Source: Salipiger mucosus DSM 16094 (lineage in GTDB: Bacteria; Pseudomonadota; Alphaproteobacteria; Rhodobacterales; Rhodobacteraceae). Taken from it: DNA of 64,000 bases. Below the pieces are notes generated by a model. That model saw only the letters and a program-made list of their open reading frames with translations. It searched no databases and was not told the origin of the DNA. Made by a program: the position numbers and the translations under genes. The stretch is taken from the NCBI RefSeq assembly GCF_000442255.1, contig NZ_KE557281.1, positions 117,159 to 181,158 on the forward strand, given 5' to 3'. Positions 57,144 to 64,000 of the stretch are shown in pieces; the stretch's first letter is position 1; every line of letters starts with the position of its first letter.

Positions 57144-57518
57144 ATGCAAGTGAACCTTCATCAGACCATCATGGAAGCGCCGATGTCCGTGGAAGGTGTC
57201 GAGAACGTCTACGTGAAGGGTGGGATGCTCTGCCTCATGAAGAAGGCCGCCAACGGCAACCGCGAAACGGCGAAGTATCCGCTGGCCCACATCGCGAAGT
57301 ACGAAACCTGGATGCGGCGTGAAGAGGTCGAATTCCAGGATGAACGCACCACGGCCGTCGTTCACCTCGTCAGTCATTCGGAACCCGAGATCTTCCGCTC
57401 GCATGTCGCCCCCGAGGCCACCGCCTTTCTCTACCGCGTGTTCACGGAAGATGGCGACGACGAGGTGAAGGTGACCAGCTTTCCGCTGATCAACATCTTC
57501 CGCGTCAAGGAGCGCTGA
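57144..57518 (+). CDS. Hypothetical protein (124 aa)
   Basis: AGGAGACAGGAAACC precedes the ATG. GVENVYVKGGMLCLMKKAAN and FLYRVFTEDGDDEVKVTSFP suggest a beta-rich fold. No family recognised. It opens a three-gene unit with the two short genes that follow. Confidence 0.5.
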   Translation: MQVNLHQTIMEAPMSVEGVENVYVKGGMLCLMKKAANGNRETAKYPLAHIAKYETWMRREEVEFQDERTTAVVHLVSHSEPEIFRSHVAPEATAFLYRVFTEDGDDEVKVTSFPLINIFRVKER

Positions 57519-57521
57519 TCC

Positions 57522-57644
57522 GTGAACCTCAGGTACGCGATCTACTCGGCGCTCTGCTGCGGCGTTTTCGCAGCCTCGGTGGCCTTCATGGACTTCGAGG
57601 CTGCGAAAACCGACGTGACATGGCCGGGCGGCGGAATGGAATGA
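57522..57644 (+). CDS. Small membrane peptide (40 aa), GTG start
   Basis: Reads MNLRYAIYSALCCGVFAASV and AFMDFEAAKTDVTWPGG: one hydrophobic helix, single-pass. It starts 3 bases after the previous stop and its own stop overlaps the next ATG (ATGA). Confidence 0.4.
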   Translation: MNLRYAIYSALCCGVFAASVAFMDFEAAKTDVTWPGGGME

Positions 57645-57784
57645 TGGATCAGACAGCCATTCGGGCTAGGGATGCGGCCGAGAACTTCGCTGATCTGGTA
57701 GCCGCGGTCCTTAGAACGATCCCGGCTGTCCTCTTCGACGACATCGGATTCGAGCCGGCGCAGGTGTCGGCCCCCTCATACTGA
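57641..57784 (+). CDS. Small hypothetical protein (47 aa)
   Basis: Starts MMDQTAIRARDAAENFADLV, helical, coupled to the preceding gene by ATGA overlap. No family recognised. Confidence 0.35.
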   Translation: MMDQTAIRARDAAENFADLVAAVLRTIPAVLFDDIGFEPAQVSAPSY

Positions 57785-57816
57785 AATTCCACGCGGCCAG
57801 ATCGGCTGCGTGTGAT

Positions 57817-57892
57817 GCACCCTTGGTCTAAAGGTCAGGACGCCGCCCTTTCAAGGTGGAGTTGCTCGGTTCAAGTCCGGCAGGGTGTGCCA
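57817..57892 (+). tRNA. tRNA-Glu(TTC)
   Basis: Acceptor GCACCCT/AGGGTGT, discriminator G, CCA encoded. Anticodon stem CCGCC/GGTGG, loop CTTTCAA. Confidence 0.91.
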
Positions 57893-57943
57893 AAGACGCC
57901 ACAGTGGCAGATTGCGTTGTCAAGGACAAATATTTCTTGCCGC

Positions 57944-57972
57944 TTGACACTCTATTCAATCTCCAGTATTCG
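57944..57972 (+). promoter_or_regulatory. Promoter of solitary CRISPR-repeat unit 2
   Basis: TTGACA at 57944-57949, 17-base spacer, TATTCG at 57967-57972. The predicted start near 57979 is at the 5' end of the repeat-like unit, the same geometry as at unit 1. Confidence 0.6.
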
Positions 57973-57976
57973 GGAG

Positions 57977-58007
57977 GCCGCTCTCGCAAGAGTGCGTGGA
58001 TTGAAAG
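57977..58007 (+). ncRNA. Solitary type I-C-like CRISPR repeat unit 2 (candidate RNA anti-CRISPR)
   Basis: GCCGCTCTCGCAAG then AGTGCGTGGATTGAAAG. The stem is CTCT/AGAG (or CGCtCT/AGTGCG with one mismatch), followed by the conserved TGGATTGAAA tail. No other repeat follows within the window and no cas gene is seen. Confidence 0.62.
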
Positions 58008-58154
58008 GAAGCCCGTTGGGTGTACCAAGATCCGGAGCCCTTGTGGCGGTTAAGCCTCGACCGGGAAATTACCGAGGTGAGCTCGGCGCCTGCTTTCATA
58101 GGAATGGCGCCACATTTTCCTTCCGTAGTGTCGTCGTCCGTGCTGGGAACTTCT

Positions 58155-58514
58155 TCAGCCAGCACCGTTGATGACCCAGTTCGAGTGTACCCATCCCCGG
58201 CGGCGCTGATGCTGATCCCTGTGCCCATTTAGGTAGCTGCTTCCCGTATAGACCACTCCCATCCACGCGCCTTGCCGAATGCAGGGGTACACAGCATCGC
58301 CATTATGGACTTCGTCGATCTTTCTGTAGTTCGAGCCCGGCCCGGTCCGCACTGCAAGGAAGCCATCTCCGTTAGGATCGAGTCCGTCCACATAGTGGAT
58401 GGTGCACCCGTTGGCTTCCAGAGGTCCAGCCGGCGACGAAAAGGGCACATCCAGGCTCTGTGCGGATGCGGCAGACGCTGAGAGCGCGCCCAACAATGCC
58501 AGGGTTCGAAGCAT
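58155..58514 (-). CDS. Secreted SH3-like domain protein
   Basis: 119 residues. A signal peptide (MLRTLALLGALSASAASAQS) is followed by a bacterial SH3-type domain: GFLAVRTGPGSNYRKIDEVH then NGDAVYPCIRQGAWMGVVY and GWVHSNWV. Such domains bind cell wall or other periplasmic ligands. Convergent with the array; the start at 58514 was chosen for the signal peptide. Confidence 0.8.
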   Translation of the reverse strand: MLRTLALLGALSASAASAQSLDVPFSSPAGPLEANGCTIHYVDGLDPNGDGFLAVRTGPGSNYRKIDEVHNGDAVYPCIRQGAWMGVVYTGSSYLNGHRDQHQRRRGWVHSNWVINGAG

Positions 58515-58630
58515 TATGAAAATCCCGAAATCAGCGTCAAAGAACTTCAAAATCCTGTCGCAGCCGTGTGCGCCAGTCAAGTAGACGCTCGATACCTCAA
58601 AAGGTGAACCTGCCGGTATCACCGGCTCAC

Positions 58631-58707
58631 GCCCCCATCGTCTAAATGGAATAGGACGCTGCGTTCTCAGCGCGGTAATACCGGTTCGAGTCCGGTTGGG
58701 GGTGCCA
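58631..58707 (+). tRNA. tRNA-Glu(CTC)
   Basis: Acceptor GCCCCCA/TGGGGGT, discriminator G, CCA encoded. Anticodon stem CTGCG/CGCGG, loop TTCTCAG. Last clear tRNA of the array. Confidence 0.92.
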
Positions 58708-58854
58708 TCTTCCAGCCCTTTTGGCGCGCCCTTGCCCAGAAGGCGGTTTTCTGCTCTGATAGAGAGGGTTAGGCGTCTCCCTTAAAGTCCAGTGTTGCCG
58801 GTATGTTCTGCTCGGGGTAGAGTTCCTGAAAACGAACGACCGAGGCGACGGGCA

Positions 58855-59667
58855 ATGAAATCAGAATACGAAAGCGCGCTGGGCTACCTGACGCTCCTGG
58901 CACTCGCGGCCGCCGGGTACGCGTTCTATGCGCTGGACACCGTTCTGGCGGCCTCTCTGGCATTGCCGGGGATCCTGGTGATCTACTTGGCGCTCCTGTT
59001 CGGCGTGACGGGCCTGCTGGGACTGAATCTGTCGTCCGCGAAAAAGGAGGAGGTCGGCGCCCATGTTCGAACCCACCTCGGGGCCCTGTCCCGCAATCTC
59101 AGGCAATCGGTCAAGAAGAACGACTACGGCCTTGTCCTGGCCGACGAGCGCGACGATTGCGTACGGGACTTCCTCGACAGCGTCGAGCTCTCCTTCGACT
59201 ATCGGCGGATCGAGCCCGCGGTCATTGATTTCGTCCTGGCGGAAGTCGAACGGCTCGAGGACAAGGCCCGCGCAGGTGGTTTCGATCCCGACTGCTACCC
59301 ACAGGACCCCGCCGAGTTCGAGCACTGGTGCGCGGAACAGCTCAGGCGCTTCGGATGGGAGGCTGACGTCACCCAGCGTGGATACGATCAAGGCATCGAC
59401 ATCGTCGCCCGGAAAGGCACGCTGGTGATTGGTCTTCAAGTGAAGCGGTACAATACGCCGGTCGGCAACAAGGCGATCCAGGAGGCCATTGCCGGAAAGA
59501 GCTACTATGGCCTCGCCGGCGCCGGCGTTCTCGCGACATCCGGTTTCACGCCCAGCGCACGCCGGCTTGCGTCCTCGACCGATGTCGCGCTTCTGAGTCC
59601 CTACGACATTCCGAATCTCGGTCAGTCGTTCCGCTACGGATCTCTACCGATTGAGCAGGCGCTCTGA
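58855..59667 (+). CDS. Membrane-anchored Mrr-type restriction endonuclease-like protein
   Basis: 270 residues. Two N-terminal membrane helices (about 8-30 and 34-58) are followed by a coiled linker. A C-terminal Mrr_cat (PD-(D/E)XK) domain has FEHWCAEQLRRFGWEADVTQ, GYDQGIDIVARKGTLVIGLQ and VKRYNTPVGNKAIQEAIAGK: the D...QxK catalytic set (GID, then QVK) is visible. Members with a membrane anchor are thought to act against incoming DNA. GAGGCGACGGGCA precedes the ATG. Confidence 0.82.
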   Translation: MKSEYESALGYLTLLALAAAGYAFYALDTVLAASLALPGILVIYLALLFGVTGLLGLNLSSAKKEEVGAHVRTHLGALSRNLRQSVKKNDYGLVLADERDDCVRDFLDSVELSFDYRRIEPAVIDFVLAEVERLEDKARAGGFDPDCYPQDPAEFEHWCAEQLRRFGWEADVTQRGYDQGIDIVARKGTLVIGLQVKRYNTPVGNKAIQEAIAGKSYYGLAGAGVLATSGFTPSARRLASSTDVALLSPYDIPNLGQSFRYGSLPIEQAL

Positions 59668-59720
59668 AGCGGCCTTTCTTGCGCGGCGGAAAGCACCTAG
59701 CATGCAACGAGGAGACGCAC

Positions 59721-60257
59721 ATGACTGACATCGGATTCGAGTTTCGGCCTACCATCAAGAGGCCGCCCATGCTGCCCCACCGGCAGCATGGGTTCATGTG
59801 CTCGAACAACCTCGAGGGTTTCAGGATGCCGAGCGTGATCCGGGCGCTCTATCGGAAAGACCTGATGGTCGAGTGCGACAACTTCCGGACCTTCACGGAC
59901 AAGGGACGCGACTACGTACGTCGCCACAAGCAACACGAGCTTCGAGTGCGCCTCGCCTCCGGCATTCCGGACGCTCCGGTGATCGAGACAGATGATGCGC
60001 TGGAAGACTATCTCTTCGAGGACGGTGCCAGGCGCCTCCCGGTTCGCAGGGTGGTCGTCGGTGGCGATTTCCCACCGCGCGTCATGGAGATCGCCGGGCG
60101 GGAACCGCTTGCCTACCTGCATCCGTACTATCTCTGGGAGATCGAACGCGAGAAGTCCGCCGGTCAGTTCCTCGAGCGCACAGACCTCCTGATGTACGAC
60201 TTGGCTTACCACTACGAGGTCCCGAGAGAGGATCCCGCGGCAGCTCCGACACCCTGA
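59721..60257 (+). CDS. Winged-helix-like protein with a shared C-terminal domain, copy 1
   Basis: 178 residues; ATG after GAGGAGACGCAC. The front (MLPHRQHGFMCSNNLEGFRM then VIRALYRKDLMVECDN) has the layout of a winged helix. The end, PLAYLHPYYLWEIEREKSAG then QFLERTDLLMYDLAYHYEV, is nearly repeated in the next gene. Possibly a DNA-binding regulator of unknown target. Confidence 0.5.
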   Translation: MTDIGFEFRPTIKRPPMLPHRQHGFMCSNNLEGFRMPSVIRALYRKDLMVECDNFRTFTDKGRDYVRRHKQHELRVRLASGIPDAPVIETDDALEDYLFEDGARRLPVRRVVVGGDFPPRVMEIAGREPLAYLHPYYLWEIEREKSAGQFLERTDLLMYDLAYHYEVPREDPAAAPTP

Positions 60258-60292
60258 TCCGACGCAGCGCCAATCTATTCTTGTAAATCTAT

Positions 60293-60309
60293 TCATATTC
60301 GCGATATGA
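60293..60309. promoter_or_regulatory. Short palindrome in the promoter of copy 2
   Basis: TCATAT-TCGCG-ATATGA, overlapping a TATGAT -10-like box. It could be an operator for one of the two winged-helix-like proteins. CTATTCTTG upstream is shared with the region before the 46275 fragment. Confidence 0.4.
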
Positions 60310-60333
60310 TGCTGCCATCAACAGGACGGCACC

Positions 60334-61149
60334 ATGGCGACAGACTTCAAAGACGGGACCACCTACGAGCAGCGATTGCAGGCGACGTGGAGCAACGCCC
60401 TGGCCGTCGTGGAACGCGATGGCGTCGACGGTGAAATCCGGCTGGCGCGTGAAGCGTTCAAGGAAATCCACTGGCTGCGCCGGCTGTCGCACTCCATGCA
60501 GCGCCGTCCGTTTCCGCCTTCCAAGCAGACCGCCGATTTGGCCGGGGAGCTGGAGCTCTATCGTCGCTTGTCAGATGCTGACGACGGTGAGCTGATTGTT
60601 GCCTTGTCGACGTTGATCGACGGCCTGCGTAACGAAAGAGCCCGGAACTTCCGGCTCGCGGGGAAGAGGCGACCGACCGAGCTGCTGACCCCGGCCCAGA
60701 TGCGCGTCATCCTGAACGGCGAAGAACCGCGGCAGAGCTCCACGTTGGACGCTCTGGAACGGAAGAACATGATTTCTTACGAGAGCGGCCGCCGCGTGAT
60801 GACGGGCGACGCCCGGACCTACGCCTGGCAGGTGTTCGACCGCAGCACATATCGAATGCTGGAAAAGGAGGGCCGGCTCGATGCTCCCCTCATCCAGAGC
60901 AACCTAGACCTCCTGGAGCTGATGTATCCCCGCGCGGAAATCGACCCCGAGGTCAGCATCTATGTCTACCGCGGGTCCATCCCTATGGTGGTGCGCAACG
61001 GGGACGGTCAGAACCCACTCGCCTACCTGCATCGGTACTTCCTGTGGGAGATCGAGGTCGACAGAACCTGCGGGGATTTCCTCGAAAAGCGGGAGGTCTC
61101 TTCCCACAAAGGGTCGTACGAGTACCGCATGCAACCGCAGGAACCCTAA
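60334..61149 (+). CDS. Winged-helix-like protein with a shared C-terminal domain, copy 2
   Basis: 271 residues. Residues about 115-170 (LLTPAQMRVILNGEEPRQSS then TLDALERKNMISYESGRRVM and TGDARTYAW) correspond to the winged-helix-like front of copy 1. NPLAYLHRYFLWEIEVDRTC then GDFLEKREVSS corresponds to its end. The extra first 110 residues are helical. Shared architecture shows a family not named here. Confidence 0.5.
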   Translation: MATDFKDGTTYEQRLQATWSNALAVVERDGVDGEIRLAREAFKEIHWLRRLSHSMQRRPFPPSKQTADLAGELELYRRLSDADDGELIVALSTLIDGLRNERARNFRLAGKRRPTELLTPAQMRVILNGEEPRQSSTLDALERKNMISYESGRRVMTGDARTYAWQVFDRSTYRMLEKEGRLDAPLIQSNLDLLELMYPRAEIDPEVSIYVYRGSIPMVVRNGDGQNPLAYLHRYFLWEIEVDRTCGDFLEKREVSSHKGSYEYRMQPQEP

Positions 61150-61210
61150 CTATGCCGAAATCGGCACACGGTAACTTGAAACATAACGTGAACATATATA
61201 GTGTTGTATC

Positions 61211-61460
61211 ATGACCATGATCAAGTTCATCCAACGATTTTCGGCGGATACGGAATGCCGCACTTTCATGGAGGTACGGCGCTGGCCGGAGGGCCCGGTG
61301 TGCCCGAAATGCGGTTCGGAGAACCGTTCAGGGCGGGTTTCGTCGCGCTCCGGCGTCTGGACGTGCAACGCGAATTCCTGCAAGCATCAGTACACCGGGC
61401 CCTCCGGTACTCCGTTACATCGGACCCGTGTTCCGCTGCCCAAATGGTTTCTCGCGACCC
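61211..61460 (+). pseudogene. IS1595-family transposase N-terminal remnant
   Basis: The frame starts MTMIKFIQRFSADTECRTFM and continues CPKCGSENRSGRV, CNANSCKHQYTG and HRTRVPLPKWFLA, the zinc-ribbon N-terminus of IS1595 transposases. The similarity ends at about residue 84; the remaining frame to 61543 is unrelated. The DDE domain is missing, so it is a remnant, or a domesticated zinc-ribbon protein. Confidence 0.75.
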
Positions 61461-61539
61461 GATCCCCTGCTATGGACCGTTTCGCCGCAGCTTTCACAGG
61501 CCTGGAGAACGGGCCACTTGGGTACCGGGTCCTGACTGC

Positions 61540-63051
61540 ATGAGCCTCGATGACGTACAAGCCGACGTGCCGACAGAGGCCGACGTTCTAGCGTCCTTCC
61601 CGGCGCTGCCGGACGTCATGGATCCGCCGGATCTTGTCCAGCAGGCCTCGGTCTTCCGGATCTATCCTGATGACACCCAGATCGCGGCCTTCCGACAATG
61701 GATCGGTGCCGCTCGGTGGCTCTGGAACCGCTATGTCGAGATCAACCAACACCTCTACGACTACGAGGGGCGGTTCGCCTTCCAGCAAGAACTGTCGTCA
61801 TTGCTGCCGCAAATGAAGAAGGCGCAGGGCCTGGAATGGCTCGCAGAGCCACCAGCCAGCCATATCGTGGATGTCTCGTGCCGGTTTGACCAGAGCCTGA
61901 GAAAATTCCTGGACGACAAGCAGGCCGTCCGGGCGGGCCGAATGTCGAAGAATGCTGCGGCCGGGTTCCCGCGCTTCAAATCGAAGCGCGACCGCGAGGG
62001 ATCGGTATACGTCTCCGGACAGAACGTCAGACTGATCCGGCGAGAGGCCAATCCCCACGCGGCACGCGGCTGGGTTGAACTGCCTGCCATGGATCAGACC
62101 GAAGTTTGGGAGCGGACCGTGAAGGGCGGAAAGCGCAAGGGGCAGGTCGATGAGCTCCCGAAGCCTTTGCGAAAGGCCATTCGCATCCGCGGCGGACGGT
62201 GGCCCGAAGGGCACGTCCAATCCGTCACGATCCGCGAAGACGCCCCCGGCGTCTGGATCATGTCGGTGCAGTATCTGGGCCCGCCGCCGAAGCGAAAACG
62301 CCGCGGCGAGGACATCGACGTTCCGGATCCCGAGGTTGCGGCGCGTGGCTATGATCTCGGCTGTTCGTCGGCCGCCGTGGGCTCGGACGGAAGTCGTCTC
62401 GAGCCGGACCGCCCGCTACGAAAGCGGGTCAAGCGCCTGCGCCGCGCACAGCGCCGCTCGGCCCGGCGCAGGCAGGCTCGGCTTGACCAGGCCCAAGAGA
62501 AGAAAAAAGACATTCCGCGATCCCGGCGCGAACGCCGGGCATATGCGGAGGAAGCGCGCATTCACCATCAGGTCCGGAATGCGCGGTACAACTTCACGCA
62601 CCAGTTCACCCATCGTGCGACAGCCAAGGCGGTGGTGACCTGTGCAGAGGACCTGAACGTCTCCGGCATGATACGGAACCCGAAACTTGCCCTTTCGGTA
62701 TCCGACGCCGGCATGGGAGAGATACTGCGCCAGTTGGAGTACAAGTCCGAATGGCGCGGGCGGCACTTCGTCAAGATTGACCGCTGGGCCCCGAGCAGCA
62801 AGACGTGCTCGGGCTGCGATCACAAACTTGACGAGTTGTCGCTTTCCACCCGCAGGTGGGTTTGCCCTGCTTGTGGCGCCGATCATGACAGAGACGAGAA
62901 TGCAGCCCTCAACATCCTTCGTTGGGGCCTGAAAGAGGCACTACGGCGAGGCACGCCGAAAGTCACGCCCGGGGAGAGCAGAGCGCTGGTCGGAGGGAAA
63001 TCCCGCAAGGGAAAGAGAACCCGGCGAAACTCGGCTCGAAAAGCTCAATGA
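61540..63051 (+). CDS. tnpB: RNA-guided nuclease TnpB (IS1341-type)
   Basis: About 503 residues from the ATG at 61540; an ATG at 61618 is a shorter option. The N-terminal FRIYPDDTQIAAFRQWIGAA and RWLWNRYVEINQ are typical. RuvC-I ARGYDLGCSSAAVGSDG, RuvC-II VVTCAEDLNVSGM, zinc ribbon CSGCDHKL ... CPACGADHDRDENAALNIL (RuvC-III Asp) all look intact. The basic C-terminal tail is typical of a frame read through the omega RNA. No tnpA nearby, so it depends on a helper. Confidence 0.87.
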   Translation: MSLDDVQADVPTEADVLASFPALPDVMDPPDLVQQASVFRIYPDDTQIAAFRQWIGAARWLWNRYVEINQHLYDYEGRFAFQQELSSLLPQMKKAQGLEWLAEPPASHIVDVSCRFDQSLRKFLDDKQAVRAGRMSKNAAAGFPRFKSKRDREGSVYVSGQNVRLIRREANPHAARGWVELPAMDQTEVWERTVKGGKRKGQVDELPKPLRKAIRIRGGRWPEGHVQSVTIREDAPGVWIMSVQYLGPPPKRKRRGEDIDVPDPEVAARGYDLGCSSAAVGSDGSRLEPDRPLRKRVKRLRRAQRRSARRRQARLDQAQEKKKDIPRSRRERRAYAEEARIHHQVRNARYNFTHQFTHRATAKAVVTCAEDLNVSGMIRNPKLALSVSDAGMGEILRQLEYKSEWRGRHFVKIDRWAPSSKTCSGCDHKLDELSLSTRRWVCPACGADHDRDENAALNILRWGLKEALRRGTPKVTPGESRALVGGKSRKGKRTRRNSARKAQ

Positions 63052-63080
63052 GACAGAACCGGGAATATTGGAAAGGGCTT
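62930..63080 (+). ncRNA. Candidate omega RNA overlapping the tnpB 3' end
   Basis: The final tnpB codons and the first bases after the stop (GGAAATCCCGCAAGGG, CGGCGAAACTCGG) form several hairpins, as in the TnpB guide-RNA scaffold. The 3' boundary and guide are not determined. Confidence 0.4.
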
Positions 63081-63115
63081 CCACCGGAAGCCACGCAACT
63101 ACCGCGTACCACATG

Positions 63116-63189
63116 TTGGGCGTTCGTGGTTCAGTTCAATAATGCCGTGGTGTCGTCAATTGTAGGTTCGAGCCCTACCTCGCCAGCCA
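63116..63189 (+). other. Degenerate tRNA-like remnant
   Basis: A good T-arm (GTAGG-TTCGAGC-CCTAC) is followed by CTCGCCAGCCA, but the 5' half (TTGGGCGTTCGTGG) pairs poorly with it and no clear anticodon arm exists. Probably a tRNA fragment near the end of the TnpB element. Confidence 0.35.
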
Positions 63190-63253
63190 GAGAAACCCGA
63201 TCCCGGAAGACGCTTGCGCGAAGCGGTCGGCGGTGCAAATCTGAATCAGGATC

Positions 63254-63577
63254 ATGACCCAGAACAGCGACCAGATTACGCCCGTGCGTCTGTCCGAGGC
63301 CGAGGAACGAGCCCTCCGCATGGTGCGGTCCTCGGGCGTCCTGGTCTCCCGGATTCCCGACAAGAGCACCGATTTCATCGGGATCGTCGACATGCCCGGC
63401 CGCCGGGTGTTCAACGGCTTGGTCAGAAAGGGTCTCATTTTCGAGACAGAGGAAGATCCGGTCACCTTGCCGGATGGCACCGAATTCGAGTTCACGCCTT
63501 CGATGGAGCTCACTGACGAGGGCGAGGCGCTCTGCGAGGATTTATTCGGGTCTGCGAGCCCGGACTTCAAGTTCTGA
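63254..63577 (+). CDS. Winged-helix-like hypothetical protein (107 aa)
   Basis: Starts MTQNSDQITPVRLSEAEERA. RRVFNGLVRKGLIFETEEDP and FTPSMELTDEGEALCEDLFG give the helix-wing-(L)TDEGE layout of small winged-helix proteins, similar in layout to the two proteins at 59.7-61.1 kb. An AGGATC stretch lies before the ATG. Confidence 0.5.
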   Translation: MTQNSDQITPVRLSEAEERALRMVRSSGVLVSRIPDKSTDFIGIVDMPGRRVFNGLVRKGLIFETEEDPVTLPDGTEFEFTPSMELTDEGEALCEDLFGSASPDFKF

Positions 63578-63626
63578 AAACTTTATCCGGGTATCCAGGT
63601 ATCGGAACTTCAAGGAGAGCCCAATA

Positions 63627-63854
63627 ATGCCCATGCGTGATTCAATCGGCCAGGAAATCAGGCCCGGAGACCGTGTGCTCTGGAGTCGAAACGGCGCCTA
63701 TGCCGGCTTCGAGGACGGCGTCCTGACTGTCGAGAAGCTCACACCCAAGAGCGTTCGGATGCGGGAGCGCAACCCGCTCAACGACCGCCCGCTGATCGCG
63801 TCTCCGAATGCTCTGGTTGTGGTGGAAGCGAACTTGCGGTCCTTGGGAAAATAG
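63627..63854 (+). CDS. Small hypothetical protein (75 aa)
   Basis: MPMRDSIGQEIRPGDRVLWS then NGAYAGFEDGVLTVEKLTPK suggests a small beta-barrel (SH3- or KOW-like). CAAGGAGAGCCC precedes the ATG. No family recognised. Confidence 0.5.
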   Translation: MPMRDSIGQEIRPGDRVLWSRNGAYAGFEDGVLTVEKLTPKSVRMRERNPLNDRPLIASPNALVVVEANLRSLGK

Positions 63855-63915
63855 CGCTTGTGCAATCACTCTGGATGGCTTCAATGTCGTCGAGAGTGTC
63901 TTGAGAGGTATCGAT

Positions 63916-64000
63916 ATGTGGCGTTTCTTATCCGGCTTGGCTCTCGGTCTCGCGATTTCCGGCGGCGCGGTCTATGCAAATATGGATCCCATCATCGCCA
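63916..64000 (+). CDS. Start of a secreted protein gene (runs off the window)
   Basis: Reads MWRFLSGLALGLAISGGAVY then ANMDPIIA: an N-terminal signal peptide with a likely cleavage after VYA. GAGAGGTATCGAT precedes the ATG. Too short to assign. Confidence 0.45.
   Translation, partial: MWRFLSGLALGLAISGGAVYANMDPIIA

Noticed and set aside
53506-58007. A normal CRISPR array
   Set aside because: The two repeat-like units are 4.5 kb apart with tRNAs and genes between them, no regular spacers and no cas genes.
61201-61539. A 616-aa fusion of IS1595 sequence with TnpB
   Set aside because: The upstream part of the tnpB frame is not protein-like; the IS1595 zinc ribbon is in another frame.

Overview
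The window looks like part of a large conjugative plasmid (or chromid) of an alphaproteobacterium, most likely Rhodobacterales. The reasons are high G+C, a type IVB (Dot/Icm, IncI-like) conjugation gene set (dotD, dotC, dotB, icmT, dotM/icmP), an actin-type ParM/ParR partition pair, an ExoY-type sugar transferase, flgD/fliK, and a dense load of mobile elements and toxin-antitoxin or defence genes. No replication gene, relaxase or rRNA gene is visible, so the replicon type is inferred.

Layout. 1-400: 5' part of an IS5-family transposase that has cut into a membrane-protein gene. 400-1790: small membrane protein and Rid-family protein. 1.9-7.0 kb: flgD and fliK (minus strand), then a chemoreceptor with two cyclic-nucleotide-binding domains. 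7.1-11.3 kb: AAA+ ATPase, three unknown genes and an S51-type peptidase. 11.3-18.7 kb: conjugation and partition block on the minus strand (unknown membrane protein, dotM, lytic transglycosylase, MmcB-like protein, parR, parM, icmT, dotB), with one plus-strand gene pair inside. 18.9-23.0 kb: a cargo islet (SLC13 permease, broken GlxA regulator, DUF4242 protein, lipoprotein) that separates dotB-icmT from dotC-dotD. 23.3-24.9 kb: dotC and dotD. 25-29.9 kb: a 998-aa PcfJ-like protein, an unknown gene and exoY. 29.9-35.4 kb: a jetABC (Wadjet/MksBEF-like) condensin operon with no jetD nuclease. 35.5-41.2 kb: GNAT, AbiEi plus a frameshifted AbiEii, an IS605-type element (tnpA/tnpB), a HepT-like protein and a sulfotransferase. 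41.3-44.1 kb: three tandem genes of one uncharacterised family, the last fused to an ADP-ribosyltransferase-like domain.

44.8-58.7 kb is a tRNA array: about 28 tRNA or tRNA-like genes, all on the plus strand, mixed with small unknown genes, a vapBC pair between two tRNA-Phe copies, an IscB element inside a DUF262-type gene, a YqeY-like gene, and two solitary CRISPR-repeat-like units each placed just after a TTGACA promoter. 58.7-64 kb: an Mrr-type membrane nuclease, two paralogous winged-helix-like genes, a TnpB next to an IS1595 remnant, and small genes.

The most unusual content is the pair of promoter-driven solitary type I-C-like CRISPR repeats, which match the layout of RNA anti-CRISPRs (solitary repeat units). 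Next are the condensin operon that keeps the loop-extrusion motor but lacks the Wadjet nuclease, and the tRNA array, where four members lack U33 and one tRNA-like gene is 138 nt long. Together these suggest an element that carries its own translation, segregation and counter-defence functions. All functions are inferred from sequence reading alone, without database searches.
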